From: Maridesulfovibrio sp.
GTDB taxonomy: Bacteria; Desulfobacterota; Desulfovibrionia; Desulfovibrionales; Desulfovibrionaceae
Reading direction: 5' to 3'
Assembly (NCBI RefSeq): GCF_963667685.1
Contig: NZ_OY763931.1
Coordinates: 1,255,501-1,319,500 of the forward strand
DNA: 64,000 nt
A program made the translations under genes and the position numbers. How positions within the stretch are numbered: the stretch's first letter is position 1; each line of letters opens with the position of its first letter. This document shows positions 35,198 to 44,471 of the stretch, piece by piece. A model generated the notes under the pieces. The model saw nothing but the letters and a program-made list of their open reading frames with translations, ran no database searches and had not been told where the DNA came from.

Positions 35198-36280
35198 TTA
35201 TTTTCCCGGAACAATCCGGGAATAAAATTCCAGAATACGTTCAGCAACCTTACCGGAAGCAAAATGCTCTGTGGCGTAGTTACGGGCATTTTCCGCCACG
35301 CTGATTCTCAAGTCCGGATTATCAATCAGAATCCCCACGGACTCAGCAATGGCCTCAGCACTGACCTCTTCCAGTAATATCGCGGTCTTCCCCGGTTGAA
35401 TAAAATCCTTAATCCCACCGGCACCGGTAACAACAGAAGCCATACCGGATGCCATAGCTTCCAGCAGGGAAACAGGACATCCTTCGCGGCTGGTCGGCAA
35501 CAGGTAAATACAATTTTCCTGCAATACCATAAACTTATCTTCGTCCTGAATATAACCAGGAAATGAAATATCTTTAAGCCCCAAATCAGCGGCACGCATT
35601 TTCAAAGCTTCAAGTTCAGGTCCATCCCCTGCCATAACCAGCTTCAACCCAGAATACCTTTCACTTAAAAGCGCATAACCATCAAGCAGTTCGTATACTC
35701 CTTTACCAACTATCATCCGGGAAAGAAACAGCAGGGATTTACCATCCCCCTTGCAAGCTGAAGAAGCGGGGACTTTCGCCATGTCCACCATTGTGCTGAC
35801 AACTTCAACCTTTGACGCGTCCACTCCAGACCGGATCAGCTCTTTTTTGAAATCATCAGCGAGTACTGTAATAATGCCGGCGCGGTTAAATACTGTGCGT
35901 AGAAGTACAGCGGTAATCCTGCCTGAGGCAAGGCGTTTAAAAAAAACATCATCCCAGCCATGAATAAAAATCAGCACTTTTCCCGAAGACCCAAACAAGT
36001 AAAAAACGAAGAAAAGAGCCGCCTCCTTAAGTACAGAGACAAGGTTCATTGAAGGATTCATGTGGATAATATCGAAACGGTTGCCACTAAGCAGACGAGC
36101 GAAACAGAACAAATCCGCCAGCGTCCTGAATATACGCATTATTCCTTTCTGATTTACCCGGCGCCCGAAGGCGGCATGTGTGACATCCACCTTACCTTCA
36201 AATTCCCTCATGAAAAGTTTGACGGTTTCAACCACTCCACCCATATGCTGTAAATCTGTGGATACAAGCAATAAACGCAT
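35198..36280 (-). CDS. GT4-type glycosyltransferase
   Basis: The protein has 360 residues. GT-B fold: an N-terminal Rossmann part starting MRLLLVSTDLQHMGGVVETV, and a C-terminal donor-binding domain with SRMIVGKGVYELLDGYALL, VMAGDGPELEALK and the EX7E motif in SREGCPVSLLEAMASGMASV. It transfers a sugar from a nucleotide-sugar to the lipid-linked unit, in the cytosol. I chose ATG at 36280 because AGGAGG lies four bases upstream, not 36322. It is the first gene of the cluster, divergent from the EAL-GGDEF gene. Sugar specificity unknown. Confidence 0.88.
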   Translation of the reverse strand: MRLLLVSTDLQHMGGVVETVKLFMREFEGKVDVTHAAFGRRVNQKGIMRIFRTLADLFCFARLLSGNRFDIIHMNPSMNLVSVLKEAALFFVFYLFGSSGKVLIFIHGWDDVFFKRLASGRITAVLLRTVFNRAGIITVLADDFKKELIRSGVDASKVEVVSTMVDMAKVPASSACKGDGKSLLFLSRMIVGKGVYELLDGYALLSERYSGLKLVMAGDGPELEALKMRAADLGLKDISFPGYIQDEDKFMVLQENCIYLLPTSREGCPVSLLEAMASGMASVVTGAGGIKDFIQPGKTAILLEEVSAEAIAESVGILIDNPDLRISVAENARNYATEHFASGKVAERILEFYSRIVPGK

Positions 36281-36532
36281 CCAACCTCCTGTACTTGCCA
36301 GTTTGACTACCAAGTACTTCATTTACTGTCACTACTCCAGCCAATTGTGTTCAACATCCCCCAGAAGACCATACTCAGGATGCCAACCAATACCCGAAAC
36401 AATTCTTAAACACATTGTAACAGCACAGTAACAACTGTCCCCAAATTGGGAGTAGTTTTTTCGAACCATAGCAAATGAAGTTATTCTACGAATACAACTC
36501 GTTAAACATATATCTGCCGGGAGCATTACATC
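36281..36532. promoter_or_regulatory. Divergent intergenic region between EPS locus and c-di-GMP gene
   Basis: These 252 bases must hold the promoters for both the glycosyltransferase (minus) and the EAL-CBS-GGDEF gene (plus). I find no convincing -10/-35 pairs or sigma-54 motif. GGGAG at 36519-36523 serves the plus-strand gene. No further gene fits. Confidence 0.5.
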
Positions 36533-38803
36533 ATGCTGCAACTACTTAAGAAAAAAGCCTCAGACATAGTCAAGAACCAGAATGAAAAATTGAATCTATT
36601 TGAAGGACCGGGCATAGGAAGCCTCATACAGAATGTAGGCTGCCTCAATATATTATATTTTGCGGTTCAGGATTTTCCAACCCTTGCAGCCATGTACGGT
36701 CCTGAGTGGGCAGAGCAGCTTGAAACAGAAATACGCATGTACATTGATGTTGAAGGTCGCGAGATCCTGCAACAGGAGGAATTTCACGTATTTTCATTTA
36801 ATGCGGGAGAGTTCTTTCTGCTTGATCCGAAAGAACGGATCGTCTGCGTATCTCTTGAAGAAGTTGCCTATCAATTTAAGGTAAATCTGGAAAACAGGCT
36901 TAAAAGCGACCAGATCAGCAGAACCGGCAATAACGTAACAATAAACAGCGGGCACTCTTCTTTTCAGGCTGCCCAGACCAATGACAAGCTATGGTCAAGT
37001 TTCCTTTCCGCCATCGGCGAAGCGCGCCTTGAGGCTCAGAAAAATGTGGACATATCCAAGCTTGAACTGAGCAATGAGTTTATTGATATTCTTCACAGCG
37101 CAGATATCCGCTGCCATTACCAGCCAATTGTAAATTTGAACGACAAATCAATTCACGGTTGGGAAGCATTAGCCCGGGGCCCCATAAATTCGCCATTTCG
37201 ATCTCCACTTACTCTTTTTGATATGGCGGAAAAACTTGGTAAACTTTTCCAGCTTGAAAAAATGTGCCGAGAAGCAGCCATAAAAGAATTCGGTGAACAC
37301 AGCCCCCATCACAAACTTTTCCTTAATATTCACCCCAGAACAATTGTCGATCCCAAGTTCACTTCCGGTGAGACTAAAATCCTGCTTGATCGTTGGGGAC
37401 TTAAGCCCGGAAACATCGTCTTTGAAATAACCGAGCGCCACAGTGTTAAAGACTTCAAGACCTTCCGCAAAACCTTGGACCACTACCGCAATCAGGGTTA
37501 TCTGGTCGCAATAGATGATGCAGGTACCGGATACTCCGGTCTTTCTTCCATAGCTGAAATAAAACCAGACTACATTAAACTTGATAAGTCTTTTGTGGAC
37601 AACATCGAAACCAATCAGGTCAACCGTGCGTTAATTGACACATTTACCGATTTTGCCGAAAAAATAGGTGGCAAGCTGATTGTTGAAGGCATTGAAACTC
37701 AGGAACAGGCCCGGACTGTAACTGATATGGGGGTTCACCTCGGACAGGGATATTTTTTTGCCAAACCGCAACGACTCAAGCCGGAGCTTACAGAACAGGC
37801 TATCAACATGCGCCGCAACTCCAACTTTATCGCAAACGTCGCGACCTACGGTATTCCGGTAAAAAATCTGGTCAATCAGGTTGAATCCGTCGAAGCAGAC
37901 ACTCCGGTTCCCATAGCTCAACAGATATTCAAGGAAACCAATGCCCTGAACTGCGTAGTTGTTGTCAAAAACAACTACCCTTGCGGTCTGGTCATGGAGT
38001 ATAACCTGAACAAACACCTTTCCGGGAAATATGGGGTGGCACTCTACTCCAACAAACCTATATCGTCAGTCATGGATGATGCACCGCTTATTGTTGATCT
38101 TGAAACCACAGTTGAAAAAGTCTCACAGCAGGCCATGGCCAGATCACGCAAGAAAGCTTACGATGACGTGATTGTCACATGGAAAGGACAGCTCATGGGC
38201 ACAGTTTCAGTGCAGAAGCTGCTTGATACACTGGCCCATGTGCAGGTGGAAGTCGCCAAGGGAACCAACCCGTTGAGCGGACTGCCCGGCAACCTTGATA
38301 TTGAAAAAGAAATCGATCGCCGCATGAAGACTTGCGAAAAATACAGTATTATTTACGCCGATCTGGATAACTTCAAAGTCTACAATGACACTTATGGATT
38401 TAAAAACGGCGACAAGATCATCCTTCAGATCAGTAAGATCATCTCATGGGCTACCAAAAAACATGGTAATAGCGACGATTTTGTCGGACATATTGGAGGT
38501 GATGATTTCGTAATGGTCACCAACCCGGCTAAGGCTGAACGCATCTGCAAGTCAATAACCCGAGTATTCAAAAGACTGGTAAAAAACAATTACAACATCG
38601 AAGATGCCAGCAAGGGCTGGATGGAAGGAAAAGGCCGCGACGGTTCAATAGCAAAATTCCCACTAGTATCTATTTCAATGGCTATTCTGGACTGCGAACA
38701 TGACCAGAATCTCATGGAAATAGGCGAACAGGCCGCTTCACTTAAGAAATGGGCCAAATCCATCGAGGGGAACTGCTGGGTCCGCGAAAGACGCAAGAAA
38801 TAG
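36533..38803 (+). CDS. EAL-CBS-GGDEF cyclic-di-GMP protein
   Basis: The protein has 756 residues. An N-terminal region of unknown type (1-180) is followed by an EAL phosphodiesterase domain (181-430) with EALARG at 211, NIHPRTI, ITERHS, IDDAGTGYSG, KLDKSFV and EGIETQEQA, so catalytic residues look intact. A CBS pair (about 440-565) follows, then a GGDEF domain whose signature is GGDDF at about 655 instead of GGDEF. I expect c-di-GMP hydrolysis and weak or absent synthesis. It is divergent from the exopolysaccharide locus, which it may control. Confidence 0.9.
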   Translation: MLQLLKKKASDIVKNQNEKLNLFEGPGIGSLIQNVGCLNILYFAVQDFPTLAAMYGPEWAEQLETEIRMYIDVEGREILQQEEFHVFSFNAGEFFLLDPKERIVCVSLEEVAYQFKVNLENRLKSDQISRTGNNVTINSGHSSFQAAQTNDKLWSSFLSAIGEARLEAQKNVDISKLELSNEFIDILHSADIRCHYQPIVNLNDKSIHGWEALARGPINSPFRSPLTLFDMAEKLGKLFQLEKMCREAAIKEFGEHSPHHKLFLNIHPRTIVDPKFTSGETKILLDRWGLKPGNIVFEITERHSVKDFKTFRKTLDHYRNQGYLVAIDDAGTGYSGLSSIAEIKPDYIKLDKSFVDNIETNQVNRALIDTFTDFAEKIGGKLIVEGIETQEQARTVTDMGVHLGQGYFFAKPQRLKPELTEQAINMRRNSNFIANVATYGIPVKNLVNQVESVEADTPVPIAQQIFKETNALNCVVVVKNNYPCGLVMEYNLNKHLSGKYGVALYSNKPISSVMDDAPLIVDLETTVEKVSQQAMARSRKKAYDDVIVTWKGQLMGTVSVQKLLDTLAHVQVEVAKGTNPLSGLPGNLDIEKEIDRRMKTCEKYSIIYADLDNFKVYNDTYGFKNGDKIILQISKIISWATKKHGNSDDFVGHIGGDDFVMVTNPAKAERICKSITRVFKRLVKNNYNIEDASKGWMEGKGRDGSIAKFPLVSISMAILDCEHDQNLMEIGEQAASLKKWAKSIEGNCWVRERRKK

Positions 38804-38827
38804 ATAGCGCCGCCGAGAACGCTCAAA

Positions 38828-41020
38828 CTACAACAAATTTTCGTCGAAAATCTGCTTTATGCGATATCGAAGGTTGGTAAAACGCTTACCCGCAGTAATA
38901 TTATTCAGACCGATGGAGAAAGCTCTTTTGCTGCCGATAAGTACAGCCAGTTTTCGCGCGCGGGTCAGGCCTGTGTAGAGCAGGTTACGCTGGAGAAGCA
39001 GGTAATGCTGCGAAACAATAGGCATGACTACAGCCGGATACTCACTACCCTGCGATTTATGCACGCTCACAGCATAGGCCAGTGTCAGTTCATCAAGCTC
39101 TGAAAGCTCATAATGTACAATGTTACCGTCAAATTCTGCGGTTAATTCATTAGCTTCGGTATCAATATACATGACCCGGCCAAGGTCACCGTTAAAGACT
39201 TCCTTCTCATAGTTATTACGTAGCTGCAAAACCCGGTCACCTACACGGTATTCGACGAAGCCGCGCTTAATGCCCTTGCCATTGCCCGGATTAAGCCTCT
39301 CCTGCAAAATAGCGTTCAACTTCTGGGTTCCCACGTCCCCTTTATGCATGGGGGTTAAAACCTGCACGTCGGTCATGGGATCAAGACCGTAGCGTTCAGG
39401 AATTCTCTCGCACACTGTCTGGGCGATCATTTCCTGCACCTTTAGCGGAGATTCCTGATGAATCCAGAAGAAATCGGCTTCCGGTGCTTGAGCGGGATGT
39501 CCTAAAGGAAATTCTCCGTCATTTATGCGGTGGGCATTGACGACAATATAACTTTCCTGTGCCTGACGAAAAATATGGTTCAGCACCGCACTGGGCACTT
39601 CTCCGCTTTGCAGAAGATCGGAAAGCACGTTACCCGGACCAACAGATGGTAACTGGTTGACGTCCCCCACAAAAATTACCCGGCAGGTCAATGGAACCGC
39701 ACGCAGAACTGCAAGGCAAAGCTGCGCGTCGAGCATGGAAGCTTCATCAACAACCAGAACATCCGCTTTAAGCTTCTGGTCCTCGTTAAAATAAAATCCC
39801 CCGCTGTCAGGGGTGAACTGCAACATACGGTGAATGGTGGAAGCCTGTCGCCCTGTAGCTTCAGATAGACGCTTGGCGGCACGGCCTGTCGGAGCGGCCA
39901 GTTTGATTTTAAGTCCAAGCTCTTTCAGAGTCATAACCACAGCACGGGTGATGGTAGTCTTACCAGTGCCCGGTCCGCCGGTGATAATGAAAAATTTATT
40001 TACACAGGCTTCGAACACTGCTTCGCGCTGCTCGTCGGAAAGCTCAAAACCCAGCTCCGCTTCAACTTCCGGCAGAGCCTTTTCAACCTTTTCCCGGCTC
40101 ACCGGGGAAGGATGGCTGACCAGCCCGTGCAGCCGTTTGCAGATTTCCCGTTCAAAACGGTAGAAATGCATCAGGAATACAGCTTCGTCGATATCCTGCT
40201 CTGGAAGATTCTCTACACGAACCCTTTTACGCTCTTCCAGTGAAAATATCCCTTCGCTGATCAGGTCCAAATCAACACCGCCGAGCATTTTGGCAACATC
40301 TTCAATCAGCTTATCCTTGGGCGAAAACATGTGTCCGCCCCGCTCGCTTAACGAAAATAATGAATAAACTATTGCCGCTTCAATTCTCTGCGGTGAGTCC
40401 GGGGAAAAACCAAGCTTAAGAGCCATGTTGTCTGCTGTCTTAAAGCCGATACCACGGATTTCATAAGCCAGTTCATAAGGATTTTCGCTTATTTTGCTGA
40501 CAGACTGTGCGCCGTAGAGATTAAAAATTTTGGCGGCATAAGTAGGCGGCACATCATGGGTATGCAGAAAAAGAATGAGATTCTTGATCTCACGCTGAGA
40601 GGACCAAGACTCTTTGATATCTTCAAGCTTTTTCTTTGAGATACCTTTAATCTTGAGCAGTTTCTCAGGTTCATCGTCCAGAATATCGAGAACATCGACC
40701 CCGAATTCCTTGACCATATCGGTTGCGATTGATTCACCAACGCCTTTGATTGATGACGATTTCAAGAAACGGATAACCCCGGCTTCGGTTGCCGGACGGA
40801 TTCTTTCATAATAATCCGCCTCAAATTGGCGGCCGAATTTGGGATGCTGTTTCCAGCGGCCGTGCAGTTCAACGGATTCTCCGGGAGTCAAGGACCCCAG
40901 AACTCCTACAACTGTTATCTGCGAAGCCTCGTCCTTGGAAGAAACACGGGCGACAATGTAACCGTTCTCTTCATTGTGATAAACAACCGTGCGAACTTCG
41001 CCGGTAAGCGTATCTGACAT
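38828..41020 (-). CDS. recD2: RecD2-type SF1B helicase
   Basis: The protein has 730 residues. An N-terminal OB-like part and helix-hairpin-helix units (SSIKGVGESIATDMV, KIKGISKKKLEDIK) precede the helicase core: Walker A FIITGGPGTGKTTITRAV near residue 345, Walker B VLVVDEASMLD, then FVGDVNQLPSVGPGNVL and the C-terminal LLYTGLTRARKLAV. RecD2 is a 5'-3' helicase with roles in replication and repair in bacteria without RecBC. ATG at 41020 is preferred over TTG at 41023, because AGGA lies seven bases upstream. A repeat element lies just upstream. Confidence 0.95.
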   Translation of the reverse strand: MSDTLTGEVRTVVYHNEENGYIVARVSSKDEASQITVVGVLGSLTPGESVELHGRWKQHPKFGRQFEADYYERIRPATEAGVIRFLKSSSIKGVGESIATDMVKEFGVDVLDILDDEPEKLLKIKGISKKKLEDIKESWSSQREIKNLILFLHTHDVPPTYAAKIFNLYGAQSVSKISENPYELAYEIRGIGFKTADNMALKLGFSPDSPQRIEAAIVYSLFSLSERGGHMFSPKDKLIEDVAKMLGGVDLDLISEGIFSLEERKRVRVENLPEQDIDEAVFLMHFYRFEREICKRLHGLVSHPSPVSREKVEKALPEVEAELGFELSDEQREAVFEACVNKFFIITGGPGTGKTTITRAVVMTLKELGLKIKLAAPTGRAAKRLSEATGRQASTIHRMLQFTPDSGGFYFNEDQKLKADVLVVDEASMLDAQLCLAVLRAVPLTCRVIFVGDVNQLPSVGPGNVLSDLLQSGEVPSAVLNHIFRQAQESYIVVNAHRINDGEFPLGHPAQAPEADFFWIHQESPLKVQEMIAQTVCERIPERYGLDPMTDVQVLTPMHKGDVGTQKLNAILQERLNPGNGKGIKRGFVEYRVGDRVLQLRNNYEKEVFNGDLGRVMYIDTEANELTAEFDGNIVHYELSELDELTLAYAVSVHKSQGSEYPAVVMPIVSQHYLLLQRNLLYTGLTRARKLAVLIGSKRAFSIGLNNITAGKRFTNLRYRIKQIFDENLL

Positions 41021-41036
41021 CAATTTGTCCTATATA

Positions 41037-41242
41037 GGCCTCCGGCGGCCTCGCGGGGGCGTGATTTTGATGCGCTATCGCGCTTTACAAGAATAAAAGA
41101 TTTCGCCTCCGGCGGCTTAAACCATTTTGATTCGCCACGTCCTGTGGCTCCCCCTACGGGGCGTTGCCTTGTTGGCAAAGTCCAAATCCGTTTTCCTGCG
41201 GATTTGTTACAAAATGGTTTAAGAATCCCAAAACGTTTCAAC
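41037..41242. repeat. Intergenic repeat copy A (two heads)
   Basis: Two head boxes, GCCTCCGGCGGC at 41038 and 41105, precede a core in which TTAAACCATTTTG (41117-41129) is complementary to CAAAATGGTTTAA (41210-41222), with about 80 bases between. The following GAATCCCAAAACGTTTC (41223-41239) matches copies B and C. An inner AAATCCG/CGGATTT hairpin is at 41184-41206. It fills the recD2-recR gap. Confidence 0.75.
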
Positions 41243-41288
41243 AGTTTTAGGCAGGAAAAAACTCGGAAAGAGGTGCCTTCATAGTAAA

Positions 41289-41894
41289 TTACAGTTTCTG
41301 CCTGTATTCCAATGACTGGCGAAGCGTTTCCTTGTCGGTGTACTTAACTTCCGATCCTATGGGGATGCCCTGCGCGAGGCGGGACAATTCCACATCCGGA
41401 AATTTACTTTCGACCATATTCTTAATGAATGAAGCAGTGGCTTCGGCATCAATAGTTGCGCCCAATGCAAGAATAAGTTCCTTGACTTCGCCCTTGGCAA
41501 GACGTTCTTCAAGCTTCTGGAATTCCAGCTGCTGCGGAGTCACCCCGTCGAGTGGGGAGAGCAACCCGCCCAGCACAAGGTAATAACCGCGATAAAGCCC
41601 CATTTCCTCGATAGCAAGCAGAGAATCCCATTCCGAAACAAGGCAAAGCTTGTCATGCTCACGCTTGGGATCAGAACAGATCTTACAGGGACATGTATCA
41701 GTAATGCTCGCACACTGCTCACAGATACAAAGTTTTTCACGCAGATCAATTACGCTCTGCCCGATGCCGGCAACCTTTTCTTTAGGCATCTTCAGCATGG
41801 TAAGAGCAATACGCAGCGCGGACTTGGGGCCAAGACCGGGAAGTTTTGCCAGTTCCTGTGCAACAACCCGTAACGGCTCAGGTAAATTATCCAT
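41289..41894 (-). CDS. recR: Recombination protein RecR
   Basis: The protein has 201 residues, the same as E. coli RecR. The helix-hairpin-helix part KLPGLGPKSALRIAL is near the start. The four-cysteine zinc finger is CEQCASITDTCPCKIC near residue 54, and the Toprim domain carries CLVSEWDSLLAIEEMG and YLVLGGLLSPLDGVTP. RecR, with RecO and RecF, loads RecA onto SSB-coated gaps. I start at ATG 41894 rather than 41927, since GGAGG lies seven bases upstream and belongs to repeat copy D. It is downstream of ybaB, as in many genomes. Confidence 0.96.
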   Translation of the reverse strand: MDNLPEPLRVVAQELAKLPGLGPKSALRIALTMLKMPKEKVAGIGQSVIDLREKLCICEQCASITDTCPCKICSDPKREHDKLCLVSEWDSLLAIEEMGLYRGYYLVLGGLLSPLDGVTPQQLEFQKLEERLAKGEVKELILALGATIDAEATASFIKNMVESKFPDVELSRLAQGIPIGSEVKYTDKETLRQSLEYRQKL

Positions 41895-41900
41895 CAAGAA

Positions 41901-41990
41901 GCCTCCGACGGCTCGCCGAGGGCCCAAAAACCATTAAAAAATGTTTCTCCGGGCTCTCCTAAAACTTTTAATAGGCTTCGCGTCTGTTTG
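41901..41990. repeat. Intergenic repeat copy D
   Basis: Head GCCTCCGACGGC at 41901 lies seven bases from the recR start. The tail AAAACTTTTAATAGGCTTCG (41960-41979) matches copy B closely. The core hairpin is poor. The complement of the head supplies the GGAGG of recR. Confidence 0.6.
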
Positions 41991-42072
41991 TTATACAAAC
42001 CGACCATAAAACCCACCGCCCACGCACAAAAATGCGCAGGTAAGAAATTTGCTGAATTTGCCCCAATCATAC

Positions 42073-42168
42073 ATCTCCAGCGGCGAGGCCCTATCAAAAC
42101 TTTTTGAAGGGAGGGGTCTGGATAAGGGAAACTTTTGCAAAAGTTTCCCTTACCCAGCCGCCGGAGGC
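42073..42168. repeat. Intergenic repeat copy E, inverted, with 30-bp palindrome
   Basis: The head reads as GCCGCCGGAGGC at 42157-42168, so this copy is inverted relative to D. Its core is a perfect 30-base palindrome at 42123-42152 (arms TAAGGGAAACTTTTG and its complement). It lies 11 bases past the ybaB stop and probably terminates it. Confidence 0.7.
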
Positions 42169-42178
42169 ATAAAATAAT

Positions 42179-42490
42179 TTAGAACATGCCGGGAATGTTC
42201 ATACCGCCGGTGATGGCAGACATTTCGGACTCCATCATGGCTTTAGCCTTTTTATTGGCGTCGTTAACAGCAGCAAGTACGAGATCCTGAATCATTTCAA
42301 CGTCACCGGATTCAACGATGGTGGGGTCGATTTTGATTTCGAGCACTTCGGAAGAACCGTTAACTTTAACGTTAACCATTCCGCCACCTGCGGAGCTTTC
42401 AACTTCGCGAGTTTTAAGATCTTCCTGCAGAGCTGTCATTTTACGCTGCATAACCTGAGCCTGACGTACGAGATCGTTCATACCTTTCAT
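42179..42490 (-). CDS. YbaB/EbfC nucleoid-associated protein
   Basis: The protein has 103 residues. The helical start MKGMNDLVRQAQVMQRKMTA and the central beta strands (VKVNGSSEVLEIKIDPTIVE) are those of YbaB/EbfC, a dimeric DNA-binding protein of the nucleoid. It is placed between dnaX and recR, the standard dnaX-ybaB-recR order. The ATG at 42490 has GGAG a few bases upstream. DNA binding preference is unknown. Confidence 0.93.
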   Translation of the reverse strand: MKGMNDLVRQAQVMQRKMTALQEDLKTREVESSAGGGMVNVKVNGSSEVLEIKIDPTIVESGDVEMIQDLVLAAVNDANKKAKAMMESEMSAITGGMNIPGMF

Positions 42491-42558
42491 TATATTACTC
42501 CTTGAAATAACAAACTTATTATTTGAACCACAAACAACCGGACAAATTCCGGCTGCTA

Positions 42559-44463
42559 CTAAATATCTTTACGCGGATCAATGGAAATAATGCTTGCCCC
42601 GAAGGACTCCATTACCCTTTTCACATCCGGATGGGCTTCCACCTCATCACGAATTTCCTGCCTGCTTTTACGTTTGCCCTTCTTGCCGTTTGCAACTTCC
42701 AGTTCAATATCAGAACCGAAATATTCAGACACAAGCCGTTCGACAACCCCACGGGTTTCCCGCCCGGCCACCTGCCCCTGATGAAAAGAGTTGGCACAGG
42801 TCAGGACCAACTTACCGTCAATCAGTTCTCCCTTGCACTTGTTCAGACCGGAGATGGAATCGTTTCCACTATCGGCAACGAATTTCAGGAACCCCTCAAA
42901 ATCGCGCGGCCCGCTTACCGAAGCCGGAAATGACGGCTTTGGCGGTGCTGGCTCTGGAACACGAGTCAGAACAGGAGCGGAATTCGGAGCCGGATTCTCG
43001 GATTCAGGTACAGGAAGTTGTGTTTCTATGCCGGAGAAAGAACCTGCCGCGTCAGGGAGAGAGGAATCATCAGATCCCATCTCATTAACGGAACGCTTGC
43101 CAGCCGGAGCGCCGGACTCGGTGCGGCCCATTGGACGCCCGTTGGCAGGTATACCATGCGGCGCCATGCCTTGATTCTGAGGCGAGATCTGTTGCTGCTG
43201 CGGCGGCTGCATATTCTGCTGCCCACTGCTCTGCCACGGCGGAGTCTGTCCGCTCTGCGGTCCCATGGAGGACTGTCTGGGAGGATTCTGCTGCGTCGGC
43301 GGAGCTTGCGGCGCGCCCTGATTGGAGGGAGCTGCGGACGCAAGCGCCCCGGCCCGCTCCATGGAAATCAGATCGGTCAGGCTGGCCATGTTCAGCAACA
43401 ACAATTCAAGAGCCATGGCCGGTTCAAGGCTGGTCATAACCCTGCGCTGCCCGTCCACGGTCATCTGCCAGCAGGCATGGATAAAAGACCGATCAAAAGT
43501 CTGCGCCCACTTCATGAATTCAGCTGCTTCTTCGGAAGAAAGACCGAGCAACGGAATTGCACGCTCACCGGACTGGTTGAGCAGGAACATATTCCGCCAG
43601 CAGTTGCCTAATTCACGAATAAAAAAACCAAGATCAAGTCCACGGCCGAGAACCTGCTGCACAGTTTCGCCAACAGCAACAAGATCACGAGCATGAATTG
43701 CCTGCATGAGCGAAAAAAAGACATCGCGTCCAGCAAGTCCGAGAATGGACCGGACGTCACCTTCGAGCAGTTTCTCGCTGCCAAGAGCCAGAACCTGTCC
43801 CAGAAGGGACATGGAGTCACGCACACTGCCAGCGCCGCGTTTGGCGATAAGGTCGATGGCGCCCTGCTCGAATTCTATCTGCTCCATATTCAGGATATTT
43901 GAAAGATGCGCAGTCAGTTCATCGTTGGTCAGCATCTTGAAAGCATAATGCTGGCAGCGGCTGATGATGGTGGCCGGGAATTTGTGGGTTTCCGTGGTCG
44001 CCATGATGAAAGTTGCATGCGGCGGCGGCTCTTCTAGGGTTTTCAGCAGGGCGTTAAAAGCCTGCACGGTGAGCATATGCGCTTCATCGATGATGAAAAC
44101 CTTGTAACGAAACTCTATCGGCGCATAACCGATATCTTCCTTGAGTCTGCGCGCATCGTCGACCTTACCATGTGACGCGGCATCAATCTCGACCACATCA
44201 ACACCTATGCCTGCGGTTATCTGGCGGCAGTTATCACATACGTTGCAGGGTTCGGCGGTAGGTGCGTTCTTGCAGTTAAGCGCCTTGGCGAAAATTCTGG
44301 CAATAGTGGTCTTGCCAACGCCCCGTGTTCCGCTGAAAAGATACGCGGGAGCGACCTTGTCCTGTGCCGCAGCACGGGAAAGGATAGTTTTGACTGCTTC
44401 CTGTCCTGCAACTTCACCAAAAGTCTGCGGACGATACTTAGCTGTCAGATTCGATGTACTCAT
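42559..44463 (-). CDS. dnaX: DNA polymerase III subunit gamma/tau
   Basis: The protein has 634 residues. The clamp-loader AAA+ core has Walker A SGTRGVGKTTIARIFAKAL, a zinc module NAPTAEPCNVCDNCRQI, Walker B FIIDEAHMLT and the sensor TTETHKFPATIISRCQ. A Gln/Pro-rich linker (about residues 385-455) precedes the C-terminal tau part, which binds DnaB and polymerase alpha. ATG at 44463 is chosen; the 44502 alternative reads through repeat copy B. GGAGG of the repeat lies 12 bases upstream. I found no plausible site for a shorter gamma form. Confidence 0.95.
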   Translation of the reverse strand: MSTSNLTAKYRPQTFGEVAGQEAVKTILSRAAAQDKVAPAYLFSGTRGVGKTTIARIFAKALNCKNAPTAEPCNVCDNCRQITAGIGVDVVEIDAASHGKVDDARRLKEDIGYAPIEFRYKVFIIDEAHMLTVQAFNALLKTLEEPPPHATFIMATTETHKFPATIISRCQHYAFKMLTNDELTAHLSNILNMEQIEFEQGAIDLIAKRGAGSVRDSMSLLGQVLALGSEKLLEGDVRSILGLAGRDVFFSLMQAIHARDLVAVGETVQQVLGRGLDLGFFIRELGNCWRNMFLLNQSGERAIPLLGLSSEEAAEFMKWAQTFDRSFIHACWQMTVDGQRRVMTSLEPAMALELLLLNMASLTDLISMERAGALASAAPSNQGAPQAPPTQQNPPRQSSMGPQSGQTPPWQSSGQQNMQPPQQQQISPQNQGMAPHGIPANGRPMGRTESGAPAGKRSVNEMGSDDSSLPDAAGSFSGIETQLPVPESENPAPNSAPVLTRVPEPAPPKPSFPASVSGPRDFEGFLKFVADSGNDSISGLNKCKGELIDGKLVLTCANSFHQGQVAGRETRGVVERLVSEYFGSDIELEVANGKKGKRKSRQEIRDEVEAHPDVKRVMESFGASIISIDPRKDI

Positions 44464-44471
44464 ATAAGGAT

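Noticed and set aside
43018-43611. Plus-strand ORFs opposite the dnaX linker
   Set aside because: They arise from the Gln/Pro-rich, GC-skewed linker on the opposite strand and resemble no protein.
43621-43627. T7 run (minus strand) in dnaX as a programmed frameshift site for a gamma subunit
   Set aside because: A -1 or +1 shift there reaches a stop within a few codons, near residue 281, which would cut domain III. A working gamma needs about 370 residues or more.
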